Below, piece by piece: positions 1 to 8,227 of a stretch of DNA of 64,000 bases (the first letter of the stretch is position 1; each line of letters opens with the position of its first letter). The stretch is from Candidatus Chloroploca mongolica. GTDB taxonomy: Bacteria; Chloroflexota; Chloroflexia; Chloroflexales; Chloroflexaceae. A model generated the notes under the pieces. It had not been told where the DNA came from, ran no database searches, and saw only the letters and a program-made list of their open reading frames with translations. The stretch covers positions 62,001 to 126,000 of the forward strand of contig NZ_SIJK02000007.1 of assembly GCF_004762035.2 (NCBI RefSeq), given 5' to 3'. The position numbers were made by a program, and so were the translations under genes.

Positions 1-266
1 CAGTACAGGATTACCAGATCTACCGATGGAACGGTGCGCAACGTACCGAATTGATCCTGGCAGGCCAGCGTACAGGTGGCCTTGGTCAGACAGTGATGCA
101 AGGCAATCAACTTGCCTATGTGCTGACGAGCTCACCGGCAGGGCCGCGTGGTCCAGTTGCGCTCACTCCGCGCAACCCGGTTGAACTCTGGCTCTGGGAT
201 CTTGCCGAGGGTACGCGTGGGCGGTTGCTCGTCACCGAGCGTGGGATGGCTACGTTGCAGCGCTAA
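1..266 (+). CDS. C-terminal end of an unrecognised protein (truncated by window edge)
   Basis: An open frame runs in from the window edge (codons in phase with base 3) and stops with TAA at 264-266, so only about the last 87 residues are visible. The text includes QIYRWNGAQRTELILAG and a later PVELWLWDLAEG, an alternation of short beta-strand-like segments with Trp that resembles blades of a beta-propeller or WD40/TolB-like protein. I do not recognise the family and the start lies outside the window. It converges on the FHA gene across a shared hairpin terminator. Confidence 0.6.
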   Translation, partial: VQDYQIYRWNGAQRTELILAGQRTGGLGQTVMQGNQLAYVLTSSPAGPRGPVALTPRNPVELWLWDLAEGTRGRLLVTERGMATLQR

Positions 267-287
267 AGACCTGATGTTATGGTTGTA

Positions 288-324
288 CATGGAAAAAAGC
301 CAGCTACGCTGGCTTTTTTCCATG
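288..324. terminator. Bidirectional intrinsic terminator
   Basis: Perfect 17-bp inverted repeat (288-304 with 308-324) around a 3-nt loop. The core is GCCAGC-N3-GCTGGC and the arms contain A6/T6 runs, so it can act as a Rho-independent terminator in both directions. It sits between two convergent genes, which fits that role. Confidence 0.85.
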
Positions 325-339
325 ATCAGGCGTCAACGT

Positions 340-1812
340 TTAGGCGTGAAACGTTACGACGACTTTCCCAAACTGGACTTTCGCCTGGTCGGGGAGTGGG
401 GTTGGGACGTTGGGGAGCAAGCGCTCGCCGTTGATCCGTGTGTGGTTGGTGCTATCGAGATCGGTCAGCATCCACTGACCGTCTTTGTGCGTGATCCGTG
501 CATGCTTGCGGCTGACGCCACCTGTTTCACCGCCAAATGAGGTCAGGTCAATCTCGGGAAAGATACTACTCACCGGATCTTCGCGGCCGACGATAATTTC
601 GGCCCGATCAGTGGGCAAGGTCAGCATTTGCCCGCCGTCAGCGATGACAAAATGCGGTCCGAGCGGCGGCGGGGCGACCGGGGACGGCGGGGCGACCGGG
701 GCCACCGCAGCCGGGGCCGGTGGCGCAACGGGGGCCACCGCAGCCGATGCTGCATCTGGAGCAAGGCCGAGTTTATTCAATTCATCCTGGGCACGGATCA
801 GCACTTCACGTGCTTCAGCGAGACCAGCCGCGACGGACGCCGGTGTTGCTGCCCCAAAAGTGGCCTGCATTTGCTCAAACTGACTGATGATCTGTTGCTG
901 GCGGGCCACCGTTGCCTGCAAGGTACTGACCACCGCAGGGTCAACTGTTGGGGCAGGGGGAACAAGCGCTGCCAACGAAGCCTCGATCCGAGTATAGGCC
1001 TCACGTGCCTCGGCCAGACCAGCGACAACTGCGGCGGGCGTGGCGGCCCCAAAGGTGGCTTGCATTTGCTCAAACTGAATGATGATCTGGGCCTGGCGGG
1101 CAAGCTCGGCCTCGAGTTCGTTGCGCTGTGCTTCGTAGGTCGCGACATCCACTGGCGAAGGTGCGACCGGCGCGGACGCGCTTACGCTTGGCTCGGCCTC
1201 TAGCGCTGGTGCAGGAGCGACTGGCTCAGCCACGATGGGCATAGGGGACACTGGTTCGGGTTCAGGTTCATGGACAACCGGCACCGCTTCCATCACGGGG
1301 GCGACCGGCGCGGCCTCGATCGGGGCAGGGGCCACCGGCTCGGCCTCGACAGGCGCAGGGGCCACCGGCTCGGCCTCGACGGGTTGGGCCTCGGGTTCAC
1401 TTACAATCGGCACCGCCTCCATGACCGGCGCAGGGGCCACCGGCTCGGTCTCGACGGGCGCAGGAGCGACCGGCTCTGGCGTCGTTGCTGATGACTCGGG
1501 GGCGGCTGGAACCTCAAGGGGCACCTGAGGGAGCGAAGGAGGCGACGCTGGCTGAGACGAAGCAGCAGCAAGTTGCTGCCAGAGCATCTGCAAATCGGCA
1601 CCACAATTATCACAAAACGCCTCACCGGGCAAGACCGAAGCACCGCAACTCGGGCACACCGGTGCCGTCGGCAGGACTGGGGCAGGAGCAGCAGTCACAG
1701 CCACGGGAGGCGGAGGCGATGCTGGCTGATCATTGGTCAAACGAGCGCCACACTGGTCACAAAAGCGATTGGCTGGATCATTCAGCGCACCGCACGAGGG
1801 ACAGGTAATCAT
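340..1812 (-). CDS. Zinc-ribbon / coiled-coil / FHA domain protein
   Basis: About 490 aa. Two N-terminal zinc ribbons (CPSCG...CDQCG and CPSCG...CDNCG) are followed by a long Pro/Ala/Val/Glu-rich linker built of PVAPAPVEAE-like repeats. Two near-identical helical repeats follow, each containing QFEQMQATFGAATPA. The last ~110 residues form a forkhead-associated domain (GREDPVSS...GVSRKHARI...LDSTNHTRINGE), a phosphothreonine-binding module. The ATG at 1812 lies 5 nt after AAGGAG, which itself overlaps the stop of the upstream VWA gene, so it is the last gene of a four-gene operon with VWA and two PP2C proteins. Role inferred: reader of Ser/Thr phosphorylation. No kinase is present in the window. 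An ATG at 1815 is the alternative start. Confidence 0.85.
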   Translation of the reverse strand: MITCPSCGALNDPANRFCDQCGARLTNDQPASPPPPVAVTAAPAPVLPTAPVCPSCGASVLPGEAFCDNCGADLQMLWQQLAAASSQPASPPSLPQVPLEVPAAPESSATTPEPVAPAPVETEPVAPAPVMEAVPIVSEPEAQPVEAEPVAPAPVEAEPVAPAPIEAAPVAPVMEAVPVVHEPEPEPVSPMPIVAEPVAPAPALEAEPSVSASAPVAPSPVDVATYEAQRNELEAELARQAQIIIQFEQMQATFGAATPAAVVAGLAEAREAYTRIEASLAALVPPAPTVDPAVVSTLQATVARQQQIISQFEQMQATFGAATPASVAAGLAEAREVLIRAQDELNKLGLAPDAASAAVAPVAPPAPAAVAPVAPPSPVAPPPLGPHFVIADGGQMLTLPTDRAEIIVGREDPVSSIFPEIDLTSFGGETGGVSRKHARITHKDGQWMLTDLDSTNHTRINGERLLPNVPTPLPDQAKVQFGKVVVTFHA

Positions 1813-1822
1813 CATGACTCCT

Positions 1823-3076
1823 TCACACATCTGCTTCATCCAATTTCTGGGTCAACCGTCGGGTCGCATACCGCAACTCTTTCTGGCCTTCAGCACTCAA
1901 CCCGCTCCCCTGTTCAAGTTGATCGGCCTGAGCGGTCGTCTTCGCCGCAAGATCTAATTCGCCGAGGTCGAGCAGGCGCGTTGCGGCAGCACGAAGTTTC
2001 TGCGTTGCCCCAGAGAGATTGCCAAGCTCAGCCTCGGCGAGCGCCCGGGTCTGAAGCTTGAAGGCGGTGACTTTCTCGACAAGATTCATCACACGTGGGT
2101 CATAGGCCGAGGTCTCAACCTCGGCAGTGAAGGACAACAACAGATCCTGTTTTACCACCTCAGGCGCAGTTGCACCGGGAAGGGTAGCGTGCAATTCGGC
2201 CTGGGCAATACGGAAGGTACCAGCGGCACGTACGGGAACCATCAGATCGAGCACAACACTATTGACCTGTCCATGCACGAGATCGCCAAGTTTAACGGCA
2301 ACTTCGCTCTCGCCAATGGGCTGATAACCAAGATTAGCAATGGTTGGGGTTGCACGATGCACGGCGCGGGGAACAACTTCTTTGACGAGCCGGAGCAAGA
2401 GACGGGCATCCGTAGCGGCCGTACCCTGCGCACTACGTAGCGCACGCTGAAAGAAGGTTGCAATCTGTGCCGGTTCAGCGATATAGTCAGAGACCCCGCC
2501 GGTCGCGTCAGCGAGATCATCAAGCAACTTCTCATTCCACTCGGCCCCGAGCCCCAGGGCCGTCATGCGAACCCCGGCCTGCCCAAGGTCATTGGCAAGA
2601 GTACGACAGAGATCCTCATCACCCCAGGTCTGCCCATCAGTGAGGAGCACGAGATAGCTAAGGCGGTCGGGGCCAAGATATTTTTGCAACTCGGCCTGGC
2701 CGGCTTGCAGACCAAGGGACATCGCGGTGCCACCCGACTCGGTAATCGTATTGACCGCCGCAAGGAGGGCCGCAGGATCAGTTGCGGGCGTCGCCGGAAC
2801 AAGGGTCTGCACCGTATCATCAAAGATGACAATTGAAACCACATCCGCCGGGGTCAACGTCTCGATGACGCGGCTTGTGGCGGCCTTCATACTCTCAAGC
2901 TTGGCACCCTGCATCGAACCCGAGCGGTCAAGCACAAAACAGAAATTGAGGGGCACGGGCACCGAGGGTTTGGTCGCGGGGGTAGCCTCGACAAGCAAAT
3001 AGGCTACCTGGGGCGTACCGGTCACAGGTAACGGCGCACGCCCCCATGTACATGTCAACGTGACGGCATCAGCCAT
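1823..3076 (-). CDS. von Willebrand factor type A (VWA) domain protein
   Basis: About 417 aa. An N-terminal beta-rich segment leads into a VWA domain with an intact MIDAS start (VLDRSGSM, near residue 50) and a later LLTDGQTWGDED loop. VWA domains bind a divalent metal and mediate protein-protein contacts. The C-terminal third is helical (LVEKVTAFKLQTRALAEAELG...) and resembles the scaffold helices of VWA proteins found with FHA and PP2C genes. No signal peptide, so probably cytoplasmic. The start at 3076 is 6 nt after GGAGG; an ATG at 3079 is also possible. The start overlaps the stop of the upstream PP2C gene, indicating translational coupling. Exact role unknown; inferred member of a phosphosignalling complex. 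Confidence 0.88.
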   Translation of the reverse strand: MADAVTLTCTWGRAPLPVTGTPQVAYLLVEATPATKPSVPVPLNFCFVLDRSGSMQGAKLESMKAATSRVIETLTPADVVSIVIFDDTVQTLVPATPATDPAALLAAVNTITESGGTAMSLGLQAGQAELQKYLGPDRLSYLVLLTDGQTWGDEDLCRTLANDLGQAGVRMTALGLGAEWNEKLLDDLADATGGVSDYIAEPAQIATFFQRALRSAQGTAATDARLLLRLVKEVVPRAVHRATPTIANLGYQPIGESEVAVKLGDLVHGQVNSVVLDLMVPVRAAGTFRIAQAELHATLPGATAPEVVKQDLLLSFTAEVETSAYDPRVMNLVEKVTAFKLQTRALAEAELGNLSGATQKLRAAATRLLDLGELDLAAKTTAQADQLEQGSGLSAEGQKELRYATRRLTQKLDEADV

Positions 3077-4632
3077 CATATGCCTCCGGGAGTATCAGCA
3101 AAACGAACCAGAATCGACGCAATATTATCTTCGCCGCCGGCACGATTGGCTGCGGCGATCAGGCGTTCACAGATCACGTGGGGATCATCATCAGCGGCCA
3201 GCAACAGTTCCATCTCGGGATCGTGGGTCATCTCCCACTGCCCATCAGAGCAGAGGAGCAAGGCATCACCGGCGCGGACGCGCTCGTGAAAGATATCAAC
3301 TTCGACCTCACGGCGATCGCCGAGCGAACGCAACACGGCATTGCGTTGGGGATGGGTATAAATATCCTGATCGGCAATCTGACCAAGATCAACCAGGCGT
3401 TGCACCAGCGAATGGTCTTTGCTGATCCTGATAAGGCGTCCCTCGTGATAGCGATAGGTACGACTATCACCAATATTGCCGACGGTCACCCGATCACCAA
3501 CAACCAGCGCCATCGTAAGGGTCGCGCCCATATCATTGCCCTGGGTACGGGCCTCGTTGACCACCGCCTCATTCGCGGCCAGCACCGCACGGCGGACAAG
3601 ATCCCCAACTTCCACCTGGTTATAGGCGTGCTCAGGATCAAGCGCCTGGGTCAGGTACGCCTGCACCACAAGTTGCGCCGCAGCCCGCATCGCGAGGCCA
3701 CTGGCAAGCTCACCTGCCGCGTGGCCGCCCATGCCATCCGAGACAAGATAGAGGCCGATAGCCTGGAAGGAGCTATTATTATTTGCGGCGAGTTGCAAAG
3801 CCAGGTAACTATCTTCATTATGGTCACGCACCATCCCAACGTGCGTTGCGGCCCCAACAATCTGGCGCAAACAAACCGGCAAAGCACGTTCAGCCCGCAT
3901 CGCTTCGAGACGCGTGAGCAACGTCAGGGCATTGGTACACTCGCCGGTACGTACCTGACGCAACAGCAGAGGCAAGCCCGGCTGTTCGGCCTCGGCAGCG
4001 ACAGCAGCCTCTTCACTCAAGCGTCGGGTTGTGCGCGGCGTGACCGTCAACTGCTCGAGCAACTCAGCGAGGGTCATCAGATCAGCGCGCACCACCGTCG
4101 AGGCCTGGTCAGCCTCGACCCGACGCAACCCGGCGGCATCACGGAGGCGCACGCGACCACTGGGCATCACCTCGAGATCGGTCATTGCCAGCGAACCGAG
4201 CGCCATCGCGTGATCGTGCAAATAGACCAGCAACCTGGCGAGCGTTATTCCAAGATCAAGCGCCGCAAGTTCATCAAGCGGGGCCGCGAGCGTCGTTGGC
4301 CCGTGATCGTGCAAGAGCGTCAGGACGAGATCATCCTCGGTAACCTGGGCGACAACCTCGGGCAAGAGGAGGCGCACCTCTTCAGCATCAATCGTCGGCA
4401 CCAGGGCCGGGCCGATCAGGGCATCGGGAGTAGTCAAGATGGCCCGATAGCTCCGCTCATCAAGGGCTGCGCCACAATCATTGCAAAACGCATCACCAGA
4501 CTCATTAGAGAGCGAGCCACAGGCCCAGCAGCGTTGCCAGGGCATCGTATCCACCACACTGATCGTACCAGAGTGATCGCCCTCGGGAAGCACATAGCGG
4601 CCGGCAAACAGATTAGGGGCTGACTGGTTCAT
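3076..4632 (-). CDS. PP2C-type Ser/Thr phosphatase with zinc ribbon and pseudokinase-like region
   Basis: About 518 aa. A zinc ribbon (CWAC...CNDC, near residues 35-53) follows a short GRYVLPEGDHSGT stretch like the first strand of a kinase N-lobe. Residues ~130-200 (LARLLVYLHDHAMALG...SGRVRLRDAAGLRRV...DLMTLAELLEQL) match the layout of a kinase C-lobe, but the HRD and DFG signatures are gone, so it looks like a pseudokinase. The C-terminal half is a complete PP2C domain: MVRDHNEDS, LVSDGMGGHAAGE, GDSRTYRY, LCSDGQWEM and GGEDNIASILV supply the acidic metal ligands. It should dephosphorylate Ser/Thr residues. It is 39 bp downstream of the second PP2C gene and overlaps the VWA gene. ATG 4632 is 6 nt from AGGAG; 4635 is the alternative. 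Confidence 0.87.
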   Translation of the reverse strand: MNQSAPNLFAGRYVLPEGDHSGTISVVDTMPWQRCWACGSLSNESGDAFCNDCGAALDERSYRAILTTPDALIGPALVPTIDAEEVRLLLPEVVAQVTEDDLVLTLLHDHGPTTLAAPLDELAALDLGITLARLLVYLHDHAMALGSLAMTDLEVMPSGRVRLRDAAGLRRVEADQASTVVRADLMTLAELLEQLTVTPRTTRRLSEEAAVAAEAEQPGLPLLLRQVRTGECTNALTLLTRLEAMRAERALPVCLRQIVGAATHVGMVRDHNEDSYLALQLAANNNSSFQAIGLYLVSDGMGGHAAGELASGLAMRAAAQLVVQAYLTQALDPEHAYNQVEVGDLVRRAVLAANEAVVNEARTQGNDMGATLTMALVVGDRVTVGNIGDSRTYRYHEGRLIRISKDHSLVQRLVDLGQIADQDIYTHPQRNAVLRSLGDRREVEVDIFHERVRAGDALLLCSDGQWEMTHDPEMELLLAADDDPHVICERLIAAANRAGGEDNIASILVRFADTPGGI

Positions 4633-4671
4633 CATCTTCTCCTGGGGGCCTCGCGGAACTTCACCACAAGA

Positions 4672-5925
4672 TCAGACCACACGGGCCATCACAACCGTAA
4701 TATTATCCTTGCCCCCGCCCTCGTTGGCGCGAGCGACTAACTGCGCACACGCCTGAGCAACCGAGGAAGCATCGAGTACCATACGAGCAAGTTCTTCATC
4801 CTCAACATGGTTGACCAGGCCATCCGAGCAGAGCAAAAGTGTATCACCGGGAGCGAGCGCATGGCTACGCGTATCGACCTCCAGGGTCGCATCACCACCA
4901 AGCGAACGATAGACCACATTGCGTTGCGGATGCGTACGCGCCTGGGCGGGCGTGATCTGCCCAATATCAACCAGGCGGGCCACGAGGCTATGGTCAGTCG
5001 TCAGTTGCAACCAGGGCAACCGCTCGTTGACCACTCCGGCCGGATTGATCAGATAGGCACGACTATCGCCGACGTGCCCAAGATGCACGCGCCGACCGAC
5101 AACCAGTGCAACAGTCATGGTTGTGCCCATGCCCTGCTGATAGGAATGGTCCTGGGCGTGCTGATAGACGACCTGATTCGCCTGCAAGACTGCCCGTTGC
5201 AACAATGCATGCCAGCCGGCATCAGCGGTGGGCACCCCGTGGCTCAAGGCACTGGTAAGATAGGTTTTCAGCGTTGTCGTTGCCAGAGTTGACGCCACGT
5301 CGCCCGCCTGATGCCCACCCATCCCATCAGCGACAATCAGCAACGTGCCAATTGTATCATTAGCAGTAGTAAATTCACCAGTATAAAGCGTATCTTCATT
5401 AACTGGTCGCACCATCCCAATATCAGTACGTGACGCGATCTGCAACCGTGGCAAGGGTGGCACGCGGGGCACCGCCTGGAGATCAGGCCGCAGCGGGGTT
5501 CCGCAGGCAATGCAATACTTGGCGCTGGCGCGATTACCTCGGCCACAGACAGCGCATGGGAGCGGGAAGAGGCGCTGGGCGGGCAAACGCCCGGTCACCT
5601 GCACCGTCTCACGCCCGAGCGCGATCTGGGTCGCCAGACTATCAAGGATCTGCGAGAGATCCTTAATGGCTGCTGCGGCTGTCGTACGCGCCACCCCATC
5701 CGTCGACTCGAGGCGTTGCCGCCAGAACGTCACCCCCGACTCAACGACAGCCAGTAGTTCACGCAAACTAAGAGTATCAGCGGCCAGGTGGAGGCGTCGT
5801 CCCCCCGAGAGAGCGATCTCTTCGGGTTCATCGCCCACAACGGCACCGCAGCGGGTGCAGTAGCGTGCCCCCGGGCTAAGGCTTGTACCACAGACAGAAC
5901 AGGATCGGGAACCCACAGCGGTCAC
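4672..5925 (-). CDS. PP2C-type Ser/Thr phosphatase with two zinc ribbons
   Basis: 417 aa, GTG start preceded by AAGGGG. An N-terminal zinc ribbon (CSVCG...CTRCG, residues 9-26) is followed by a helical segment, then a second ribbon (CAVCG...CIACG, about residues 116-142). The C-terminal ~250 residues are PP2C: TDIGMVRPVNEDT, IVADGMGGHQAGD, GDSRAYLI, LLCSDGLVNHV and GGKDNITVVMA keep the metal-binding acids, so it should be active. First gene of the four-gene minus-strand operon. Two different PP2C proteins with zinc ribbons side by side suggest distinct targets or scaffolds. The partner kinase must lie elsewhere. Confidence 0.88.
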   Translation of the reverse strand: MTAVGSRSCSVCGTSLSPGARYCTRCGAVVGDEPEEIALSGGRRLHLAADTLSLRELLAVVESGVTFWRQRLESTDGVARTTAAAAIKDLSQILDSLATQIALGRETVQVTGRLPAQRLFPLPCAVCGRGNRASAKYCIACGTPLRPDLQAVPRVPPLPRLQIASRTDIGMVRPVNEDTLYTGEFTTANDTIGTLLIVADGMGGHQAGDVASTLATTTLKTYLTSALSHGVPTADAGWHALLQRAVLQANQVVYQHAQDHSYQQGMGTTMTVALVVGRRVHLGHVGDSRAYLINPAGVVNERLPWLQLTTDHSLVARLVDIGQITPAQARTHPQRNVVYRSLGGDATLEVDTRSHALAPGDTLLLCSDGLVNHVEDEELARMVLDASSVAQACAQLVARANEGGGKDNITVVMARVV

Positions 5926-6174
5926 TGGTTACGCCCCTTTGAGCTTGCACATCGCACTGAGTAGGACGTTGGGCAGGGTAAAAAGGATGCAGCCTAAAGC
6001 TATGCTGATTATAGCATACCCGCCATAGTATCTCCTGGGTATTGACTTGAAAACCAGGCGTTATTGTCTATAGTTCAAGATGATGCGCATAGGCCCTTTG
6101 CAAAAATACAAGCAGAGGGCAAAAAAAACCCATTATGATGCCAAATACATAACTAGGCAGGGGTGTGCACATCC
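5926..6174. other. Divergent intergenic region
   Basis: About 250 bp of AT-richer DNA between the divergent PP2C operon and the XRE-cupin gene. A TATAAT on the minus strand (6008-6013) could be the -10 of the phosphatase operon, but I see no convincing -35 at the right distance. No coding potential seen. Confidence 0.4.
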
Positions 6175-6203
6175 TTGACAGGCCAATTTGCTTTACGTAT
6201 AAT
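6175..6203 (+). promoter_or_regulatory. Consensus sigma-70 promoter for the XRE-cupin gene
   Basis: TTGACA at 6175-6180 and TATAAT at 6198-6203 with a 17-nt spacer: a perfect match to the vegetative promoter. The first convincing start codon downstream is at 6289, giving a leader of about 80 nt. Confidence 0.85.
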
Positions 6204-6240
6204 ACATGAAGGCTCTAGAAAGGTACCTACGTATAGTACC
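6194..6240. promoter_or_regulatory. Direct-repeat candidate operator overlapping the promoter
   Basis: TACGTATAATAC (6194-6205, covering the -10 box) recurs as TACGTATAGTAC (6228-6239), 11 of 12 bases identical and 34 bp apart. The second copy lies inside GGTAC-N9-GTACC (6222-6240). This could be the site where the downstream XRE regulator represses itself. Function is inference. Confidence 0.45.
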
Positions 6241-6288
6241 AGCCAAAGCCCTTCAAAACCATCCACTAGCCTCGGAAGGCGGTACACA

Positions 6289-6834
6289 ATGTCGCTCGGA
6301 CAAAAAATCGGTCGGCTCCGCCAGGAGCGTGGGCTGACCCTACAGGAAGTTTCAGAGGGTTCCGGGCTGACGCCTTCCTTTCTCAGCCGCCTGGAACGGG
6401 ACAAAGTCAATATTTCGGTAGCTAATCTGCGTAAACTAGCCCAGTTTTTCAGTGTGCAGATGACCCATTTTTTTGAAGGTGAAGATAATCAACAGGTTGG
6501 GCAGATGATGCGCACCAGCGAGCGCATCAGGCTGAGCCTCGATGAGGCACCCGTCCAGGTTTTTGCGCTGCTCCCACCTAATGGTGATCTTGAGGCCCGC
6601 TTGATCGAGGCCAGACCAGGCAGTGGGCAACAGAGTTTCTCGAGCCGTGGCAGCCAGATGGTGCTGGTGCTTGAGGGGGTCTTGAACTTTACCCTCGGTG
6701 ATGAAGAGTACGCGCTCAATACAGGTGATACGCTCTTTTATCGCGAAGATGTGCCCAATAGCTGGGTCAATACGGGGACAAACACAGCACACGTTTTGAC
6801 GATCAGTGTCCTCGGTGGACGCGAGGATCGGTAA
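6289..6834 (+). CDS. XRE-family transcriptional regulator with cupin sensor domain
   Basis: 181 aa. Residues ~5-60 form a helix-turn-helix (GQKIGRLRQERGLTLQEVSEGSGLTPSFLS). Residues ~105-175 form a cupin barrel (MVLVLEGVLNFTLGDEEYALNTGDTLFYREDVPNSW, written here in part as family evidence: VLEGVLNF, NTGDTLFY). This is the classic HTH_3 + cupin_2 architecture in which a small molecule bound by the cupin controls DNA binding. Start chosen at ATG 6289 because it begins the HTH and follows GGAAGGCGG; the frame is open further upstream but that part overlaps the promoter. Ligand unknown. Monocistronic or co-transcribed with the permease 47 bp downstream. Confidence 0.88.
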   Translation: MSLGQKIGRLRQERGLTLQEVSEGSGLTPSFLSRLERDKVNISVANLRKLAQFFSVQMTHFFEGEDNQQVGQMMRTSERIRLSLDEAPVQVFALLPPNGDLEARLIEARPGSGQQSFSSRGSQMVLVLEGVLNFTLGDEEYALNTGDTLFYREDVPNSWVNTGTNTAHVLTISVLGGREDR

Positions 6835-6881
6835 CGCAAACCCCGGCCTATCATGGGCAGATAGCCTGCTCCAGGGATGGT

Positions 6882-8126
6882 ATGAGAACTTTTTTAGCTC
6901 GCTTTACAGCACGCGATGTTTCGCGATGGGCGCTGGTGCTAGCTGCACTCTACATCATTGGATGGATGATCGTGCAGGCCATGTCAGCCCTGCTCCCCTT
7001 TATCTTTGGGGCGATCCTCGCCTATCTCTTCCTCCCGCTGGTCAATCGGTTCAACCCGCATATGCCGCGTTGGGTCGCCATTTTGCTGGTCTATCTGATT
7101 GTGCTTGGCTTCGTAGCAACCTTCTTTGGCTTCCTGGTGCCACCTCTTGTTGATCAGGTCGGGCAACTTATTCGTGCGATTCCCGATATTCAGGTTATTC
7201 AACGCTGGGTCACGACCCTGATTGATGAGTATGAACAGTTGCTCGCGAGTCTGCCGGAAGAAATGCGCAATGAAGTGCGGAGTTCGGTGACGGAGATTAT
7301 TGCGCAGGCAGCCACGACGCTTCGCACCAACTTTATCGGTTATGTCCAGGGGGTAGGCAACTTCCTTATTGACAGTGTCTTCTCAGTCGTCAATACGGTC
7401 TCATTTTTGCTTGGGTTCTTCTTGATTCCCTTCTGGCTCTTTTATGTGTTGATGGATCAGCAAGAAGGGCGCGATAAGCTTGATCGTTGGCTGCCCACCT
7501 GGATCCGTACCGATTTTTGGACGGTGCTGACGATTATTGATTATGATTTCAGTGGCTACCTACGGGGTCAGTTGTTGCTCGGGGCAGCCGTGGGCAGTGC
7601 GGCCGGGATCGGGTTGCTGGCACTGAATCTCGTAGGTTTTGAGATTCCGTATGTGCTGCTGCTCGCCGTGATTGCCGGTGTCACCGAACTTGTCCCGATC
7701 ATCGGGCCGATTCTTGGCTCGATTCCGGCGATTTTGCTCGGTTTTCTCGATTCGCCAACGACAGGCATCGCGGTCTTGATCCTCTATGTGGTTATCCAGC
7801 AACTCGAGAACAATTTCCTGGTGCCGCGCATTGTTGGTGAGAGCGTCGGGCTCCATCCGGCGATCCTGATGATCCTGCTGGTTGTGGGGGCGCAAGTCTT
7901 TGGCATTATCGGCGCAATCTTGTCGGCACCGGTTGGGGCTGTGGCCCGTGATACCTTCAGCTATATCTATGGTCGGCTGCAAGAACCGCCGCGTGAGGCC
8001 GGGCTGCTTCCCAAACGAATGCACCTCGCCGGGATGCCTCTGCTGGTACTTGGGCCTCAGCCCAAGCGTGTGCCTGAGCAAGAGCCTGCCGAAGTCGAGG
8101 CTGCGGAGGATGATAAAGAGGCGTAG
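6882..8126 (+). CDS. AI-2E family transporter
   Basis: 414 aa integral membrane protein. Six to eight hydrophobic segments, with the characteristic soluble helical domain between TM3 and TM4 (roughly residues 95-170) and the family motif region PIIGPILGSIPAILLGF plus LENNFLVPRIVGESVGLHP near the C-terminus. The family includes TqsA-like proteins but many members are Na+/H+ antiporters or have unknown substrates, so the AI-2 label should not be read literally. The C-terminal ~50 residues are charged and cytoplasmic (EQEPAEVEAAEDDKEA). Same strand as the XRE-cupin gene, 47 bp after its stop. Confidence 0.87.
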   Translation: MRTFLARFTARDVSRWALVLAALYIIGWMIVQAMSALLPFIFGAILAYLFLPLVNRFNPHMPRWVAILLVYLIVLGFVATFFGFLVPPLVDQVGQLIRAIPDIQVIQRWVTTLIDEYEQLLASLPEEMRNEVRSSVTEIIAQAATTLRTNFIGYVQGVGNFLIDSVFSVVNTVSFLLGFFLIPFWLFYVLMDQQEGRDKLDRWLPTWIRTDFWTVLTIIDYDFSGYLRGQLLLGAAVGSAAGIGLLALNLVGFEIPYVLLLAVIAGVTELVPIIGPILGSIPAILLGFLDSPTTGIAVLILYVVIQQLENNFLVPRIVGESVGLHPAILMILLVVGAQVFGIIGAILSAPVGAVARDTFSYIYGRLQEPPREAGLLPKRMHLAGMPLLVLGPQPKRVPEQEPAEVEAAEDDKEA

Positions 8127-8138
8127 GTTGTAGGTTTT

Positions 8139-8207
8139 GACGCAAAGGCGCAGAGGCGCAGAGGCGCAGAGAGGTAGACCAACTCTGCGCCTCTGCGTCT
8201 CTGCGTT
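8139..8207. terminator. Imperfect hairpin terminator between convergent genes
   Basis: Three tandem GGCGCAGA units (about 8147-8172) face a complementary TCTGCGCCTCTGCG arm (8183-8206), forming a long imperfect stem between the convergent AI-2E and HD-GYP genes. A short A-run follows on the plus strand. A terminator role is inferred from position. Confidence 0.6.
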
Positions 8208-8227
8208 AAAAAGCAGGGCCGCCGAGG

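Noticed and set aside
628-1491. Several long open frames antisense to the FHA gene (Gly/Thr- or Arg/Gly-rich)
   Set aside because: They mirror the Pro/Ala/Glu repeats of the real gene, a known cause of long antisense frames in GC-rich DNA.
6042-6074. Second promoter for the XRE gene (TTGACT ... TATAGT)
   Set aside because: The spacer is 21 nt, too long for sigma-70; the 6175-6203 promoter is far better.
6882-8126. Quorum-sensing role from the AI-2E name
   Set aside because: Most family members are not AI-2 transporters and no lux genes are nearby.
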